From NCBI RefSeq assembly GCF_000006565.2, contig NC_031479.1, positions 6,012,885-6,076,884 of the forward strand: DNA of 64,000 nt, given 5' to 3'. The DNA is from Toxoplasma gondii ME49 (taxonomy: Eukaryota; Apicomplexa; Conoidasida; Eucoccidiorida; Sarcocystidae). Below, one piece after another: positions 60,941 through 64,000 of this stretch (position 1 is its first letter; each line of letters begins with the position of its first letter). The notes under the pieces are model-generated. The model had not been told where the DNA came from and did no database searches. It saw only the letters and a list, made by a program, of their open reading frames with translations. The translations under genes were made by a program, and so were the position numbers.

Positions 60941-63900
60941 TCACTGCCCCTGGACCGAGACCGCGCCCACTTTCAATCTCTTGGCGGCCTGGCCCGGTCC
61001 TTCACCCTGTCTCTGAACGCCACTGGTCGCCGCCCCTCCTCGAATGACCGCTTTCGTAGCAGAAGGAACGCCAGGCGCAGCCGAAGACGCAGGAAGCTGT
61101 GACGAGGCCTGACCAGAAGGAGCTGGAACGGAGCTCGTCTGAACAGGCGTCGTCTCAAGAGGAGCAGCCGGGAGAGAAGAAGCCTGGAGAGAAGCGAGAG
61201 AAGATTCGACTTTGCTGAAGGGCCTTTTTCCGGTTGTCTTCGTGAATTCGTTTCCCCAACTCGTCAGGCGTTTCTCCATTTCGTCTGTCCAGGCCGCGAG
61301 ACGAGCGACGGCCTGGGGAAGCTGGCTGGCATCGGAGAAATCGACGCCTTCTGGGGGGAGGAGCACGTCGGCGAGGGATTGTCCGAGGGCCGCAGCGACA
61401 CCGCCTTCCTTCAGCTCCTCGTAGGTCATCGAAGCGAAGGGAACGAGAGCATCTTTGGGAGCCGTTGCCGCCTCCGTGGCGGAGCACTCGAGGGCGCATG
61501 CCAGGAACGGTCCGAGAATCTCTTCAATCACAGACCGCGCCACGAGGGCACCTGCGGACCCGCCGCCACTCGCAGCCGCAGAGGCTCCACATGGCGATGA
61601 GGCCCGATCGAGGTCCAAGAGGCGCTCGCGCAAATCTCGATCGCTGTATCCACTCATCAGGTCCAGCGTCTCCGCCAGGCCTGTCGCGAGAGAGGGCGAC
61701 GCAGCGAGATCTGCAGAGGCAGGCCATACGTCCGAGGCCAGGCTCCGGTACACCTCGAGGTCTGTCCCCAACTGGCGACAGTAGTCGTTCAGCACTCTGG
61801 AAAAAACACAGAACCAGGGGAAAACGGAGACGCGAGAAGAATCGATCCAGGAATAACGACTCGCTTGAGGACCAGTTGGACGCGCTTGTGGCGCTTAACT
61901 CGTCCGACGCGTTTGGGAGACTTCTAACGGCAAGACAGGAAATGCGCATTGAAGAAAAGAGATCAGTCGCCAGGCACCTGGCGCCTATCAAGTGGCGTCA
62001 TCGAGTATGTCAACTAGGATGCACAGATGGACGCGGGATGCTTTTCATCTGGTGTCGATCTATTTTGTTGTCTCGAGCCTCCACCTTCACCTTCGTTTCA
62101 GCCTTTCTCTCCTCGCGGCTCTCTTCCTTCCACCTCACCTCCACACAGTTTCGCGGCTGTCCCTCTGCATGCACTTCCTGCTTCAGCCCAGCCACAATGC
62201 AGGCAAACACACGAGTAGGTGTACCCTTCCCCAGTTTGCTGTTCCTGCGCAGATGGGGACACCGCTTCCTTACTTGTTTTTCAAAACGCAAGCCACCTGG
62301 GCCCTCGCCGGAGCATGCCCTTGTTCGCCAGTCGCCACAGCCTGTCCTTTCCCAGTCATCTGAACGGCCGTCTTCGCTTGCGGAAGAGTTCCTGCGCTTT
62401 TCGCCGAGACCACAGGAGTTGAAGGAGCTCCTGATCCCGACATCTGGCGAGTCCCCCCTCCCTGCTGCGTCCCTGCTTGGGGAACCACCCCCACTTGCGC
62501 GACAAGAGGAACCTGAACTCGTCCTGCATTCGCCTGAGAAGTCGCTGGGGCTTTGCTGCATGCCTTCGCGCCCCCCGCAGCTATCTGCCTGGTTTGTTGG
62601 GTCGCGCCCACTGGTCTCTGTCCAGGCGAAAGTCCAGCCGAGGGAACGCCTGGGAGAGGTGCCGAGTTCGCGCGTTGAGGCGGCGCATGCGGGAGCTGCT
62701 TGGCGACAACACCCGATGACGCCATTGCGGCGGCCTGACCGGGGGGAGTGGTCTTGCCGGCGACCGGCAAGACTTTGTTGGTCTGCGGGGCCTTCGTCTG
62801 TGGGATAGCAGCGCTGGTAGACCTCGCTTGAACTGGATGCGGCGGACGCGACACTGTCACGGAAGCCTGGGTGGGCGCAACGGCCTTCCCAGTACCTGCA
62901 GGGACCGCAGAGGGCGGACTCTTCCTCATGCCCTCGATCCCTCCTGGACTCTGGAATGCGCCCAGCGCCGGACTCGGTGAGGCGACGCCACCTGTCGGCA
63001 CAACGCGCTGAGTGGGTGTCGCAAGCAGGGCGCCTGCACTTGCTTGAGGCATCCCTTGGGCAGGATTTGGCGTCTTCAACAGACCCTCTCTGTTCACAGC
63101 GAGGCCGACGGCCTTCGCGCCTCCGGGCCGCGCCACCAAGCCTCTGCCCTGAGTTCCTCCGGCTGCGCCGCCTGTTCGCAGCAAAGGAGCGGCTGATGGA
63201 GGCTCTGACGGGGCCTGGCGCCCCGCGCTGGTCCCCGCTGCGTGATGAGGTGGGGAGGCGAGGGCCGCCGCCGGAGACAGCGCGCCTCTTGCTGCTGCGA
63301 GAGAAACGTCCCTCGTACCGTTCTTTGTCGCTGTCCCCTCCCCACACGGTCCCTGTTGTGGATCACGACCCAAGTCGCGTTTGGAGTCCTGGGGCTGCGC
63401 CGAGGCAGGTGCATGGATTTCTGGGCCTCGCTGCCCCTGCTCGAGAGAGACAAAAAGCGACGGAGAAGACGCGGCCGTCGCGCTGTCGGCCTCCACCGTC
63501 CCTGCTACAGCGCTCGGGGCGAGTGCGCTCTTCTCGCCTTCGGCTGCATGCGCCTCCTGGCCCTCAAGGTCCCTCAGTCCGGTCTTCTTCTCGCCTTGGG
63601 CACTGGCCACCAAGGGCACCGCCGCGACCGGCAGCGTCTGGGCTCCAGGCGCCCCAGGCTCCGTCTCGAGAGGCGACAGAGAGCGGAGTTTCCCCCCGAG
63701 ACACGGAGGCACCTTTGGAGAGATTTTTCCAGAAACTGAGTCTCCTCCTCTACCTCGATCCGGTGTCTGCACGCCGCCTGTCACGCTCGGGGAGGACGAC
63801 GCCTGTCGGGCCGCGCGACTCCCCGCGCCCCCATCTGTTGCAGCGAGAGTGGTAAGAGAGGAATTTGCGAGGGGCGCGGCAGTCGGTTTCCTCGTTTCTG

Positions 63901-63988
63901 CGCCCCCGCCAGTGGCGACGCGACCTCCTTGAGACGCACTCCGCGAAGAAGCGAGAGAGGCCGTACTGCTCTGCTGTCTCTCGGCCAT
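60941..63988 (-). CDS. Low-complexity Ala/Gln/Pro/Gly-rich protein with folded C-terminal region (5' end uncertain)
   Basis: Exons 63988-62274 (donor AACAA|GTAAGG) and 61796-60941 (acceptor ttttttccag, stop TGA) join in phase 2 to give 856 residues if the ATG at 63988 is the start. The frame is still open to the window end and the bases before that ATG end in ctcag, so it may instead be an acceptor and the gene may extend beyond 64000. The first exon is repetitive A/P/G/Q/S sequence. The second encodes a helical region (VLNDYCRQLGTDLEVYRSL, then SYEELKEG-like helices) and a motif W.NEFTKTTGKRP resembling the short Sld2/RecQ4 N-terminal motif (W..F....G+.P). It ends in a basic K/R patch near AAKRLKVG. 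Function not recognised. Confidence 0.75.
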
Positions 63989-64000
63989 CTGAGCTTCTCG

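Noticed and set aside
61465..63855. Long plus-strand frames (447, 299 and 183 codons)
   Set aside because: G+C-rich antisense shadows of the low-complexity minus-strand gene; the minus strand has the spliced, longer frame.
1..64000. CRISPR arrays, insertion sequences, bacterial operons or viral genes
   Set aside because: No spaced direct repeats, transposase motifs or inverted-repeat termini were seen; all tandem arrays are simple A+T or purine repeats in introns and spacers.

Overview
The window is nuclear DNA of an apicomplexan, most likely a tissue-cyst coccidian (Toxoplasma gondii or a very close relative such as Hammondia or Neospora). This rests on dense GT..AG introns, exon-to-exon reading frames that close perfectly, many (TA)n/(TATATG)n microsatellites confined to introns and spacers, TGCATGC motifs, and short nuclear copies of organellar genes. 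There are no bacterial-style operons, insertion sequences or CRISPR arrays.

Layout: (1) 15-24936, plus strand: the last 35 exons of a giant gene (about 2,562 residues in the window, 5' end missing). It encodes a multi-pass membrane protein with beta-rich N-terminal modules, EF-hand-like segments and a C-terminal putative-Ig (He_PIG-like) fold; I do not recognise a named orthologue. (2) 24937-27833: convergent spacer with no supported gene. (3) 34118-27834, minus: an FtsJ/RrmJ-type, cap-methyltransferase-like RNA 2'-O-methyltransferase with a very long disordered tail; first exons unresolved. (4) 45785-38109, minus: a complete 14-exon exonuclease III/APE-type AP endonuclease (513 aa). Two of its introns carry short mitochondrial coxI copies and one carries a 0.3-kb TATATG minisatellite. 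(5) 45786-49730: spacer with an SSU-rRNA-like fragment and a TGCATGC cluster. (6) 56324-49731, minus: transportin/karyopherin beta-2, complete in 8 exons (1,010 aa). (7) 56325-60940: spacer, possibly holding a small plus-strand gene at about 58.9-59.9 kb. (8) 63988-60941 and probably beyond, minus: the 3' part of a low-complexity protein with a folded C-terminal region and an Sld2/RecQ4-like W..F....GK.P motif.

Four minus-strand genes lie head to tail and the giant plus-strand gene converges on them. The genes are unrelated in function (membrane protein, RNA methylation, base-excision repair, nuclear import), as is usual in eukaryotes. Exon boundaries were derived by hand from splice consensus, reading phase and protein similarity; each listed junction keeps frame.

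The points most worth following up are the loss of the motif-VI lysine in the methyltransferase, the organellar DNA insertions, and the unnamed giant membrane protein.
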